Below are positions 23,271 through 31,728 of a stretch of 64,000 bases of DNA, piece by piece. The first letter of the stretch is position 1. Each line of letters begins with the position of its first letter. Made by a program: the position numbers and the translations under genes. Origin of the DNA: an uncultured Chloroflexota bacterium (GTDB lineage: Bacteria > Chloroflexota > Chloroflexia > Chloroflexales > Roseiflexaceae); assembly GCA_937876225.1 (NCBI GenBank), contig CALFIC010000062.1:1-64000 (forward strand). Direction: 5' to 3'. Below the pieces are notes generated by a model that worked only from the letters and a program-made list of their open reading frames with translations, searched no databases and was not told the DNA's origin.

Positions 23271-24497
23271 TTAGACTTCCTTTCGTAATACCCGCAAATG
23301 GAGCGGTAAATAGATGAGTAACGCAATGCAACCCAGACAAAGCGGTATGCTATAGGCCCATTGATAGCCCAGCGCTTGATAATGACCGCTGGCATCACGC
23401 CCGACGGCATTGATGACAAGTCCCATGACCCATTGTAGCACCCAGGCCCCTACAAACCCAAACACGTTGAGTGCGGTGGCAACTCGCCCACTCAACGCAT
23501 GATCAAACATACGCCGCGCTTGGGGCAGCATGATGACATTAAACGATGCTCCAAAGCCAAATACGCCGTATACGGTGGTGATAAGCCATGGCGCCGTCCA
23601 GGTCGGAATAAAGACAAAATAACAGAGTGCAGTTAACATAATACTTTGCGACAACACAATCACTGTCGTCACCCCAAAACGATCGGCTAAATACCCACTT
23701 ACTGCATAGCCCACTACCGCACCAATCCCCAAGACGAGCAATAATGTCCCTGTTTGAGCGCTACTATATTTGGCGATATCATACAAAAACGGTCCGGCCC
23801 ATAATGTTTGGACCGCCAGCATGGTGCCCAGCATCGAAAAATAGAGCGGCGCCATATGCCAAAAATCACGAAATGCATAGATTTTGCGGTATCCGGCAAA
23901 GGGATTGCCTTGTGAAGGGACGACTGTCGTATCTGCTGGCGCGTCATATGCAAAGGTACGAATGATGAGCGCAATCAGCAATATGACGGGCATGCTATAC
24001 AAAAACACTGAACGCCAGCCGTAGGCATGGGCCAAATAGGCCATCGGTGATGTCGACAACAAGCCCCCACAAGCCCCAATGGCCACCATCAAGCTAGTCA
24101 GTGTAGCCAAACGATTGCTGGGCACCCAATGCCCGAATGTTTTGACTGCACCCATCAAGCCACCGGCAGTACCGAGTCCGATCAAGGTGCGCCCGATAAC
24201 GAGTGGCCAAAAACTCGTGGCGGTGGCGAAAAGTACGCACCCGATCATGGTAGGAATCATCAGCAACGGGATGATTACGCGTGCTCCAAAGCGATCAAGT
24301 GCTGCCCCGAGCGGTAATTGCATCAGTGAAAACGAAATGTAATACAAACTCGTCATCATGCCGAGTTGATCGGCATTCAATGACATTTCGCGCATCAAAT
24401 CAGGCGAAATGACCGCATTGGCCGACCGCAAAAATGATGCGACCATATACCCGAGGGCAAACGCCATAAAGACATACCGAAAACGTCGTACCTGCAC
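23271..24497 (-). CDS. Major facilitator superfamily transporter
   Basis: 408 residues, about twelve membrane helices. The motif A-like loop is GAALDRFGARVIIP near 68-81, and the sixth-seventh loop is long. YLADRFGVTTVI near 268 repeats the motif in the second half. The substrate is not predictable; the N-terminal RSANAVISPDLMREMSL resembles anion/organic-acid-type MFS members. The ferredoxin gene follows with no gap; the MmpS-like gene ends 10 bases upstream, so the three minus-strand genes may be one transcript. Confidence 0.8.
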   Translation of the reverse strand: MQVRRFRYVFMAFALGYMVASFLRSANAVISPDLMREMSLNADQLGMMTSLYYISFSLMQLPLGAALDRFGARVIIPLLMIPTMIGCVLFATATSFWPLVIGRTLIGLGTAGGLMGAVKTFGHWVPSNRLATLTSLMVAIGACGGLLSTSPMAYLAHAYGWRSVFLYSMPVILLIALIIRTFAYDAPADTTVVPSQGNPFAGYRKIYAFRDFWHMAPLYFSMLGTMLAVQTLWAGPFLYDIAKYSSAQTGTLLLVLGIGAVVGYAVSGYLADRFGVTTVIVLSQSIMLTALCYFVFIPTWTAPWLITTVYGVFGFGASFNVIMLPQARRMFDHALSGRVATALNVFGFVGAWVLQWVMGLVINAVGRDASGHYQALGYQWAYSIPLCLGCIALLIYLPLHLRVLRKEV

Positions 24498-24507
24498 GAT
24501 ACTTCCT

Positions 24508-24933
24508 CTATTCTTGGGGGACTACAGCCATACATGTAGTGCTTGGCGTGACACTTTCAACCTGTGTGCTAATCGGCTTTCCACCGGCAGTAATAACACA
24601 ACCAATAGTACCGTCACCTTTGTTATCGACTTTTATTAGTAAATTACGACCGGCGCTAGCGCGGAAGCCGAACTTCCACGGCGGTGGTCCAGTACGCTCC
24701 GCCGTAAATGCTAAATCATTGAGGTAACTAATCGTGACGTTGGTCGCACTACCAGTTACTTGGTATTCGATACGGGCGCTATTGGGAGTAACTGCTTCGG
24801 GATTTTTTTGGCGGCTCGCATAGATATTGCCAAATATCCCAATCGCAATTGCGATACCAATAAAAATCACGGCCATAATCCATGAGCGACGCATTCCCGT
24901 AGCGTAGTGTTTTTTTTCATCAAGTGGTTGCAT
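24508..24933 (-). CDS. Single-pass membrane protein with MmpS-like domain
   Basis: 141 residues from ATG 24933, chosen for AAGGAAA five bases upstream; an ATG at 24951 is in frame but has no ribosome site. Short basic N-terminus, one membrane helix (about 15-37, SWIMAVIFIGIAIAIGIFG), then an extracytoplasmic beta domain: IEYQVTGSATNVTISYLND, GPPPWKFGF, DGTIGCVITAGGKPI. The pattern resembles the MmpS transport-accessory family of mycobacteria, with Cys pair suggestive of a disulfide. It lies divergent from a PadR regulator and upstream of an MFS gene rather than an MmpL. The family call is tentative. Confidence 0.6.
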   Translation of the reverse strand: MQPLDEKKHYATGMRRSWIMAVIFIGIAIAIGIFGNIYASRQKNPEAVTPNSARIEYQVTGSATNVTISYLNDLAFTAERTGPPPWKFGFRASAGRNLLIKVDNKGDGTIGCVITAGGKPISTQVESVTPSTTCMAVVPQE

Positions 24934-24983
24934 AGATTTCCTTGTCGCCATAATCCGCGGTTTTGTGTATCATAAGTGGTATT

Positions 24984-25499
24984 ATGAGTCCACGTCAAAA
25001 AGAGCCTCTCACATATGAACATGCACTGCTTGGGTTTTTGTTACAGACACCCATGCATGCCTATGCCCTGCATCATACGTTGATGTATTCGCCCCTTGGC
25101 AGCGTATGGCGCGTCAAACAAAGTGCATTGTATGCCATGTTGACGCGGCTTGCTGACGAAGGATTACTTGATGCCGGCGAAGAAGATATTGCTGCCCGTG
25201 GTAAGCGCGTTTTTACGGTGACGCCTACAGGCGAAACGGCATTTATGGAGTGGTGTGTTACTCCTGTGCCGCATCCCCGCGATATGCGCATGGAGTTTTT
25301 AGCCAAACTTTATTTTCTCGAGCAATTACCACCGCATTTCCATCAAAAACTCATACGCGCGCAACAATTTCAAGCACAACAGTGGTATGAACCGCTCGAT
25401 GACACACTTAGTCGTTACGCTCAACGGGTGCGTCAATTTCGTAATGGGCAAATTACGGCAATTCAAGCATGGCTCAGCATGCTTGATGAAAAAGAATAA
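24984..25499 (+). CDS. PadR-family transcriptional regulator
   Basis: 171 residues from ATG 24984. Winged helix near 12-85 (LGFLLQTPMHAYALHHTLMY, then RVKQSALYAMLTRLADEGLLDAG and RGKRVFTVTPTGE), followed by the PadR C-terminal helical dimerisation region. A TATCAT box ends 9 bases before the ATG and no Shine-Dalgarno is seen, so it too might be translated from a nearly leaderless mRNA. It is divergent from the MmpS-like/MFS/ferredoxin unit and is the natural candidate for its repressor. The longer frame from 24963 is less likely. Confidence 0.85.
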   Translation: MSPRQKEPLTYEHALLGFLLQTPMHAYALHHTLMYSPLGSVWRVKQSALYAMLTRLADEGLLDAGEEDIAARGKRVFTVTPTGETAFMEWCVTPVPHPRDMRMEFLAKLYFLEQLPPHFHQKLIRAQQFQAQQWYEPLDDTLSRYAQRVRQFRNGQITAIQAWLSMLDEKE

Positions 25500-25517
25500 A
25501 CAACACATTCGGCATAC

Positions 25518-25538
25518 CGGTATAATAGTATAGTACCG
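25518..25538. promoter_or_regulatory. TATAAT box within an inverted repeat upstream of the first aminotransferase
   Basis: CGGTA and TACCG separated by 11 bases enclose TATAAT (25521-25526). No good -35 box is visible. A regulator binding the repeat would cover the -10 region. Confidence 0.4.
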
Positions 25539-25558
25539 TTCACATATTTGGGAGCCAT

Positions 25559-26770
25559 ATGATTACCTCACCGACCACAGCCGACATGCAGCATCTATTT
25601 TCAAAAATAGTGCAACACGATGAATCCGTCACTCCGATGCACTTAGATTTGCCAAACGAGACCCATGATACGATTAGTTTAGCCTATGGCGATGCTGACC
25701 CCGCCCTCTTTCCGGTCGATGCCCTTATAGGTGCGGTAGACACCATGCTCACTGGTAATCTCGACATCAGCTTGAATTATGCTCCAGCTTATGCCGGTCT
25801 CGTTACCTTAGTCCAAGAGCGCATGGCACGCGTCGATGTGCCCCTCGCCCGCAATCAAATCATGCTGGCCAATGGTTCGAGTCAAGTCTTGTCACTGTTG
25901 CCGCAGATTATGTGCGATCCCGGTGATGTGATTATCATCGAAGGCCCTAGCTTCCTAGGAGCCGTCGAGACCTTTTTTAATTGTGGCTTGACCATCGAAA
26001 CCGTCCCCGTACGTGACGACGGCATGGATCTCGATATCCTCGAAGCAACGCTTGCGCGCCTTGCTGCTCAAGGCATCCGCGCCAAATTCATCTACACCAT
26101 CCCCACCTTCCAAAACCCCACCGGCTCATTGATGCCCCTTGCCAACCGACAGCGTCTTGTGGCATTGGCCGCCCAATATGGCGTCTTGATTGTCGAAGAC
26201 GATGCCTATGGTGATTTGCATTTCGATACTCCATTGCCCCCCAAGTTGATTGCCCTTGATCCAACCTGGGTGTTGTATGTAGGGACGTTTTCCAAAATCC
26301 TCGCCCCCGGCGTGCGGATGGCCTGGGCCTGTGGTCCGGTCGAAATCATCAAGCGCCTCAATCGCTTCAAAACTGAAGGCAGCAACGGACCATTTATGAC
26401 CCGCCTTGTGGCCCAAGTCGCAGCCGACGGCTGGCTAGACCGCCACATCGCGGTGCTCAATGCCAACTACGCCCAAAAGTGCCATGCCATGCTGACCACC
26501 ATCGCAGAGGCTTTCCCCAGCGATGTGCGCTACAACAAACCCCAAGGGGGATTTTTTGTCTATGCCTTCTTGCCGGCCGATTTGCCGGTGAGTCGCTTGT
26601 TGCCGGCTGCGGTTGCCAATGGGGTGTCGTTTTTGCCGGGCACGACGTGTTATGCCGATGGCCAAGGTACGCATGAAATCCGGCTGGCGTTTAGTTTTCA
26701 ATCTCTTGAAAAAGTGGTTGAAGGGATTCGCAGGCTTGGTGCGACCATGCATCAACTTCGCCAGGCATAG
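25559..26770 (+). CDS. PLP-dependent class I/II aminotransferase (2-aminoadipate/kynurenine type), copy 1
   Basis: 403 residues, GGGAG before ATG. Fold type I: SLNYAPAYAGL near 61, IPTFQNPTGSLMP near 181 (cofactor Asn), IVEDDAYGDLHF near 210 (Asp pairing the pyridine N), VGTFSKILAPGVRMAW near 241 with the Schiff-base lysine, and IRLAFSFQ near 379 (substrate Arg). It is most like the LysN/AadR/human-KAT2 subgroup. Strongly similar to the next gene throughout, including nucleotide stretches, so it is a tandem duplicate. The downstream kynureninase makes a kynurenine or aromatic role possible. Confidence 0.85.
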   Translation: MITSPTTADMQHLFSKIVQHDESVTPMHLDLPNETHDTISLAYGDADPALFPVDALIGAVDTMLTGNLDISLNYAPAYAGLVTLVQERMARVDVPLARNQIMLANGSSQVLSLLPQIMCDPGDVIIIEGPSFLGAVETFFNCGLTIETVPVRDDGMDLDILEATLARLAAQGIRAKFIYTIPTFQNPTGSLMPLANRQRLVALAAQYGVLIVEDDAYGDLHFDTPLPPKLIALDPTWVLYVGTFSKILAPGVRMAWACGPVEIIKRLNRFKTEGSNGPFMTRLVAQVAADGWLDRHIAVLNANYAQKCHAMLTTIAEAFPSDVRYNKPQGGFFVYAFLPADLPVSRLLPAAVANGVSFLPGTTCYADGQGTHEIRLAFSFQSLEKVVEGIRRLGATMHQLRQA

Positions 26771-26798
26771 GATATTGACACTAAAGAGAATTTATTTC

Positions 26799-26807
26799 TG
26801 TTACAAT
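26799..26807 (+). promoter_or_regulatory. Extended -10 promoter of the second aminotransferase
   Basis: TG-T-TACAAT (26799-26807). A TTGACA lies at 26775-26780, but its 21-base spacer is too long for ordinary use, so the extended -10 is probably what counts. Confidence 0.5.
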
Positions 26808-26844
26808 ACATGCGGATTTCTCCCGCACAGAATAGGAATGTATC

Positions 26845-28050
26845 ATGAGCAGTGACGCAGGCCAATTGACGCTTGATGCCTTGTTTTCGACCCGTGCCAA
26901 ACTCGCTGGTGACGGCGCCGAGTGGGCTCCGGAACCCGATGGGACGATTAGTTTGGCCTACGGTTTTGCTGATCCAGAACACTTCCCGGTCAAAGAATTA
27001 GTCGAAGCTACCGCCGAAATTTTAGCCGAAGACGTCAACGGCGCCTTGAACTATGGTCCTACCTACCCAGGACTAGTCAAGTTCGTCGCCGACCGCCTTC
27101 AGGCGAAGGGTGTCGCCCAAGCAACCCCCAAAAACGTCTTAATTTCCTATGGTTCAAGCCAAATTTTGGCCTTGTTGCCACAAATCTTGGTAGACCCAGG
27201 TGATACCGTGATTGTCGAAGGCCCTTGCTTCATGGGCGCAGTGCGTTCATTCCAAGAAGCTGGTGCGAAAATCGAAACCGTCACTGTCCTTGAAGATGGG
27301 ATGGACATCGATGCCCTCGAAGCAATGCTCATCGACCTCAAGAGCCGCGGCATCCACCCTAAATTTATCTACACTACCCCCACCTTCCAAAACCCCACCG
27401 GCACCTTGATGCCGCTCGCCAACCGCAAGCGCTTAGTCGCCTTGGCCGCCCAATATGGCGTGCTCATTGTCGAAGACGATGCCTATGGTGATTTGCGCTT
27501 CGAAGGTGAAGTATTGCCGCAATTGATTGCCCTTGACACCCAAGGCTGGGTACTCAACGTCGGTACCTTCTCCAAAATCCTTGCGCCTGGTGTGCGTATG
27601 GCCTGGGCCTGTGGCCCCGAAGCCATCATCAATCGTCTCCGTAAATTCAAGGTTGAGGGCTCGAGTGGTCCCTTCTTGACCCGCTTGGTGGAGCGCTTTG
27701 CTTCCGATGGGAAGCTCGATGCCCATATCGGCGAACTCAATGCCAACTATCGCCACAAGCGCGATGTGATGGTTGCGGCGATTACCGAACACTTCCCTGC
27801 TGATGTGCGCTATGTCGTCCCCACGGGTGGTTTTTTCATCTACTGTTATTTGCCGGCAGATCTCCCTGCCCCCAAAGTGGTCGCCGCAGGGCGGACCCAC
27901 GGCGTGAGTTGTTTGCCCGGGCTGGGGTGCTATGCCAATGGCCAAGGAGCCCATGAAATCCGCTTGGCGTTCAGTTATCAAAGCATTGATAACCTCGTCG
28001 AGGGAATTCGCCGGCTCGGCGCCGCAATGAAATCGGTGCGCACAGCCTAA
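26845..28050 (+). CDS. PLP-dependent class I/II aminotransferase, copy 2
   Basis: 401 residues; ATG with AGGAA upstream. The same residues as copy 1 are present: TTPTFQNPTGTLMP, IVEDDAYGDLRF, NVGTFSKILAPGVRM and IRLAFSYQ. It differs most in the N-terminal 25 residues and in the C-terminal third, so the two copies may have separate substrates. It has its own promoter-like site in the 74-base gap, and its TAA overlaps the ATG of the following MFS gene by one base (TAATG), coupling the transporter to it. Exact amino donor unknown. Confidence 0.85.
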   Translation: MSSDAGQLTLDALFSTRAKLAGDGAEWAPEPDGTISLAYGFADPEHFPVKELVEATAEILAEDVNGALNYGPTYPGLVKFVADRLQAKGVAQATPKNVLISYGSSQILALLPQILVDPGDTVIVEGPCFMGAVRSFQEAGAKIETVTVLEDGMDIDALEAMLIDLKSRGIHPKFIYTTPTFQNPTGTLMPLANRKRLVALAAQYGVLIVEDDAYGDLRFEGEVLPQLIALDTQGWVLNVGTFSKILAPGVRMAWACGPEAIINRLRKFKVEGSSGPFLTRLVERFASDGKLDAHIGELNANYRHKRDVMVAAITEHFPADVRYVVPTGGFFIYCYLPADLPAPKVVAAGRTHGVSCLPGLGCYANGQGAHEIRLAFSYQSIDNLVEGIRRLGAAMKSVRTA

Positions 28051-29315
28051 TGCCTACTGCTGCGCCGTCAATTATTCATGCAGTGATGCATCGGGTCGAG
28101 CGCGTAATGCTCGGCCCGATGCGTAGTGATGTTCGCCATAATGTCTGGACCGAAACGTTTGCCTCGATGATTTATGGCATCTTTTGGGCCGTCACCGTCG
28201 GCTTTATGCCGGTTGTTTTGCGCAAAATGGGTGCCACCGAGAGTGAATTAGCCATCTATGTGGTTTTTCAATCACTCGGGTTGATTTTTACCCCGATTAG
28301 TGCCATGCTTTTTCAACGCTACCGCATCATCAAAATTGCCAACAGCATATGGGCCGTGGGACGCAGTATGTTTTTGCTGGTGCCACTGGTCGCCGGCAAT
28401 GTGCCGCTATTTATGGTGTTATTGGGGATTTTTTGGATTTGCGAAGTGATGCCGTCCCCCGGCTATGTCCGGCTCATGGAGCGCATGTATCCCAACGATG
28501 TGCGTGGTCGCATCATGGGGTTTATCCGCATTGGTATGACCTTTACGATTTTGTGTATGACACCGGTAGCAGGGTGGTTGCTCGATCACTATAGCTATAC
28601 CATCGTGTTGCCGTGTATTGGCGTCGTGGGGTTAGCTGCGTCTGCAATGTTCCAACGCTTAAAGACGGATGATTCACCGGTGCAGGCAACCCCAGGAGTC
28701 GCACGGCCGCCGGTAATGACCATGCTCCGTGAAATTGCCAAAAACCGCTCATTCATGATGTTTTTGTTCCTCAACACCTTGTTTGGATGTGGCACGTTGC
28801 TCGGTGCGCCCCTCTATGCCATCGTGCAAGTCAATCGACTCGGACTGTCATACACCCAAGTAGGCTATCTCGGGCTTATCCAATCGATAACCTGGTTAAT
28901 TGGCTATTTCTTTTGGGGTGGCATGGTTGATCGCCGTGGGCCGATTTGGGTGCTGGTGATAAGCATGTTGTGTGGTGCCATGATGCCATTTGGTTTCATG
29001 TTTGCGACGTCGATATGGTGGCTAGTGCCGGCATTTATCGGTCAGGGGTTGTTGATGGGGGGCTTTGATTTGGGCTTCACTACCACGGCAATGGCGCTGG
29101 CCGACCGCAAACGCCTAGAAATTTATTTCTCGGTTGTGCATTTGGTTTCTGGGGTGCGGGGCATCGTGATTCCGTTGTTGACGCCGCTACTGATTGTCGC
29201 GCATGTCAGCGAAATTGTTATTTTTGGGGTGGGTGGATTGTGTATTCTGGCGTCGGCGGTGCTGGCCTACTGGATTCGCATCCCGGCACCACTCCCCGAA
29301 ATAGAAGTACCGTAA
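28050..29315 (+). CDS. Major facilitator superfamily transporter
   Basis: 421 residues, about twelve helices. After an N-terminal cytoplasmic stretch (about 1-35; RSDVRHNVWTETFASMIYGIF) come the first six helices, a loop near 200-215 and the second bundle, with WGGMVDRRGPIWVLV near 288 as the motif A-like loop. It is similar in style to other MFS proteins of the window at 33933 but clearly not a copy. Its start is coupled to the second aminotransferase, and DAHP synthase follows after 25 bases. An aromatic or amino-acid export role is possible but only from context. Confidence 0.75.
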   Translation: MPTAAPSIIHAVMHRVERVMLGPMRSDVRHNVWTETFASMIYGIFWAVTVGFMPVVLRKMGATESELAIYVVFQSLGLIFTPISAMLFQRYRIIKIANSIWAVGRSMFLLVPLVAGNVPLFMVLLGIFWICEVMPSPGYVRLMERMYPNDVRGRIMGFIRIGMTFTILCMTPVAGWLLDHYSYTIVLPCIGVVGLAASAMFQRLKTDDSPVQATPGVARPPVMTMLREIAKNRSFMMFLFLNTLFGCGTLLGAPLYAIVQVNRLGLSYTQVGYLGLIQSITWLIGYFFWGGMVDRRGPIWVLVISMLCGAMMPFGFMFATSIWWLVPAFIGQGLLMGGFDLGFTTTAMALADRKRLEIYFSVVHLVSGVRGIVIPLLTPLLIVAHVSEIVIFGVGGLCILASAVLAYWIRIPAPLPEIEVP

Positions 29316-29340
29316 ATCTGGATAATGACGAGGTGTGGTT

Positions 29341-30381
29341 GTGAGTTTAGTTGATGATGTCCGGGTCCGCGAAATGGGATATATGCCGTCGCCACGTGCG
29401 CTCAAACAACAATATCCGCTTTCGCCCAATATGATGACCACTGTCTATGAATCACGGCAGACGATTCGCCGGATTGTCAATGGCGAAGATCCACGGTTAC
29501 TGGTGGTGATTGGCCCCTGTTCCATTCACGATATCGCTGCTGCGCATGATTATGCCAAAAAGCTCGCCGAAGTAGCAGCCCGTATGCGTGACCGCATGCT
29601 GATCGTGATGCGGGTCTATCTCGAAAAACCCCGTACCACCGTTGGCTGGCGTGGGCTCATCAATGACCCCCATCTCGATGGTTCTTTTGACATGGGTGCC
29701 GGGCTCGAAATCGCGCGCAAGCTTTTGTGCGACATCACCGCCATGGGGTTGCCGACTGCTACCGAAATGCTCGATCCCATCAGTGCCCAATACACCTCAG
29801 ATTTGGTCGTTTTGGCGGCCATTGGCGCCCGTACTACCGAGTCACAGATGCACCGCGCCTTGGCCAGTGGCTTGTCGATGCCCGTAGGCTTCAAAAACGG
29901 CACCGACGGCTCGATCGACGTGGCTGTGCATGCTTGTATTTCGGGTGCCGCACCCCACAGCTTCCTCGGCATCACCCAAGATGGTCAAGGCGCCGTGGTC
30001 AAGACCACCGGTAATCCCGATGGTTTTGTGATTTTGCGTGGGAGCCGGCTCGGACCCAATTACGACGATGCCAGTGTCACCAAAACTATTGATCTGATGA
30101 AGGCAGCCAAACTTGCTCCTGCCGTGATGATCGACTGCAGTCACGCCAATTCGGGCTCCGATTATCGTCGCCAACGCGCCGTCTGGCAAGCCGGACTCGC
30201 CTTGCGCAAACAAGGTGTGCACCAGATGATTGGCATGATGGTCGAAAGCAACTTGTTTGAAGGCAAACAAAACATTGGCGCCGATATCACGAATCTGCAA
30301 TACGGCGTTTCGGTTACCGATGCCTGTGTGGGCTGGGACGAAACGGTCGCCATGTTAGAAGAGGTATACAATGCCGTATAA
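29341..30381 (+). CDS. aroG: 3-deoxy-7-phosphoheptulonate synthase (class I, AroFGH type)
   Basis: 346 residues. I favour GTG 29341, seven bases after GAGG; the GTG at 29335 is too close to it. It condenses PEP and erythrose 4-phosphate, the first shikimate-pathway step. LLVVIGPCSIHD near 54-65 carries the metal/PEP Cys, MRVYLEKPRTTVGWRGLINDP near 86-106 the PEP and E4P residues, IGARTTESQMHR near 160, and MIDCSHANS near 263 the metal His. N-terminal segment of about 45 residues fits the feedback-inhibited type. It overlaps kynU by 11 bases. The paralogue specificity (Phe, Tyr or Trp) is not readable, so the symbol is generic. Confidence 0.9.
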   Translation: MSLVDDVRVREMGYMPSPRALKQQYPLSPNMMTTVYESRQTIRRIVNGEDPRLLVVIGPCSIHDIAAAHDYAKKLAEVAARMRDRMLIVMRVYLEKPRTTVGWRGLINDPHLDGSFDMGAGLEIARKLLCDITAMGLPTATEMLDPISAQYTSDLVVLAAIGARTTESQMHRALASGLSMPVGFKNGTDGSIDVAVHACISGAAPHSFLGITQDGQGAVVKTTGNPDGFVILRGSRLGPNYDDASVTKTIDLMKAAKLAPAVMIDCSHANSGSDYRRQRAVWQAGLALRKQGVHQMIGMMVESNLFEGKQNIGADITNLQYGVSVTDACVGWDETVAMLEEVYNAV

Positions 30382-31657
30382 TCTCCCCTCTGTTGCCTCT
30401 GGTCTGGCTGGTTCCCAGCAGGCCGACGCCCAAGACCCCGTCGCCCATTACCGCGATCAATTTGTCATCACTGACCCCGCTATCGTCTATTTCGATGGTA
30501 ATTCGCTGGGACGCATGCCCAAGCAAACCGCCGAACACTTGCACCACGTCATCCACACCGAGTGGAGCGATGGTTTGATTCGGGGCTGGGGCCGCGGCTG
30601 GTACGAAGCGCCGACCCGCATCGGCGACAAAATTGGCCAATTGCTCGGTGCCGCCCCTGGTCAAGTACTGGCGTGTGATTCAACCTCAGTCAACCTCTAC
30701 AAACTCGTAATGGCGGCACTGCAAGCCCGTCCCGACCGCACCGAGATTGTCAGTGATGCGCTTAACTTCCCGTCGGACCTCTATATCATGCAGGGGGCAA
30801 TTGCCCACTACGGGCATCGTCATCAGTTGCGGCTGGTTACTTCACGTGACAACGAACTGACCGTGTCGGCCGATGATTTGTATGACCTTATCACGCCCCA
30901 AACGGCGGTAGTCGTGCTCTCGCATGTCACCTTCAAAAGCGGCTTCATCTATGACATGCAGGCCATTACCGCAAAAGCGCATGCCGTCGGGGCATTGGTA
31001 ATCTGGGACCTGAGTCATTCGGCCGGTGCAGTGCCGATGGAACTCGATGCCTGGCAGGTTGACATGGTAGTCGGGTGTGGCTACAAATTCCTCAACGGTG
31101 GCCCTGGTGCCCCGGCGTTTTTGTACATCAACAAAGCGATTCAAGACCAAGTCCAATCCCCCATTTGGGGCTGGTTTGGCCAAAAAGCCCCCTTTGCTTT
31201 TGATTTGCAGTACGAACCTGCCCCTGGTCTAGCGCGCTTCCTCGCCGGAACCCCGCCCATGCTATCGCTCTCGGCGGTCGAATCAGCGGTCGATATGCTC
31301 ACTCACGTGGGAATGCCTGCTATCCGCGCCAAGTCGGTGGCCATCACCGAATACATGATTACCTTGTTTGATGCCCATTTGGCCGACTTGGGCTTCACAC
31401 TCGGCAGCCCTCGTGATGCCGCTATTCGTGGCTCGCACGTCAGCATTCGCCATCCCTTGGGCTATCAGATTAATCAAGCCTTGATTGCCGAAATGCAGGT
31501 GATTCCCGACTTCCGGGAACCCGATAACTTGCGCCTCGGCCTCAGCCCCTTGACTACCTCGTTCGCCGAAGTCTGGCATGGGGTGGATCGTATCCGCCAT
31601 GCCGTTAGCCAAGGGTTGCACCACAAATACCCCGCCACCCGGGCCGCCGTCACCTAA
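30371..31657 (+). CDS. kynU: Kynureninase
   Basis: 428 residues, PLP fold type I. It cleaves kynurenine to anthranilate and alanine (or the 3-hydroxy form). IVYFDGNSLGRMPKQT near 38-53, WGRGWYEAPTRIGDKIGQLLGA near 76-97, DSTSVNLYKLVMAAL near 102, WDLSHSAGAVPMEL near 213-226 (cofactor Asp), and CGYKFLNGGPGAPAFLYI near 237-254 with the Schiff-base lysine. It starts inside the end of the DAHP synthase gene. No tryptophan dioxygenase (kynA) or formamidase (kynB) lies in the window, although aminotransferase copies in the kynurenine-aminotransferase group are upstream. Confidence 0.92.
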   Translation: MPYNLPSVASGLAGSQQADAQDPVAHYRDQFVITDPAIVYFDGNSLGRMPKQTAEHLHHVIHTEWSDGLIRGWGRGWYEAPTRIGDKIGQLLGAAPGQVLACDSTSVNLYKLVMAALQARPDRTEIVSDALNFPSDLYIMQGAIAHYGHRHQLRLVTSRDNELTVSADDLYDLITPQTAVVVLSHVTFKSGFIYDMQAITAKAHAVGALVIWDLSHSAGAVPMELDAWQVDMVVGCGYKFLNGGPGAPAFLYINKAIQDQVQSPIWGWFGQKAPFAFDLQYEPAPGLARFLAGTPPMLSLSAVESAVDMLTHVGMPAIRAKSVAITEYMITLFDAHLADLGFTLGSPRDAAIRGSHVSIRHPLGYQINQALIAEMQVIPDFREPDNLRLGLSPLTTSFAEVWHGVDRIRHAVSQGLHHKYPATRAAVT

Positions 31658-31669
31658 GTAAAACCAAAA

Positions 31670-31709
31670 CGGGCCTGAGTACATGAATTTGTACTCGGGC
31701 CCGTTTTTT
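31670..31709 (+). terminator. Rho-independent terminator after kynU
   Basis: Fourteen-pair stem with one G-T pair (CGGGCCTGAGTACA with TGTACTCGGGCCCG), six-base loop and six T. It also lies just beyond the convergent methyltransferase gene. Confidence 0.93.
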
Positions 31710-31728
31710 ATCGCTTCACGTCGTGCAC

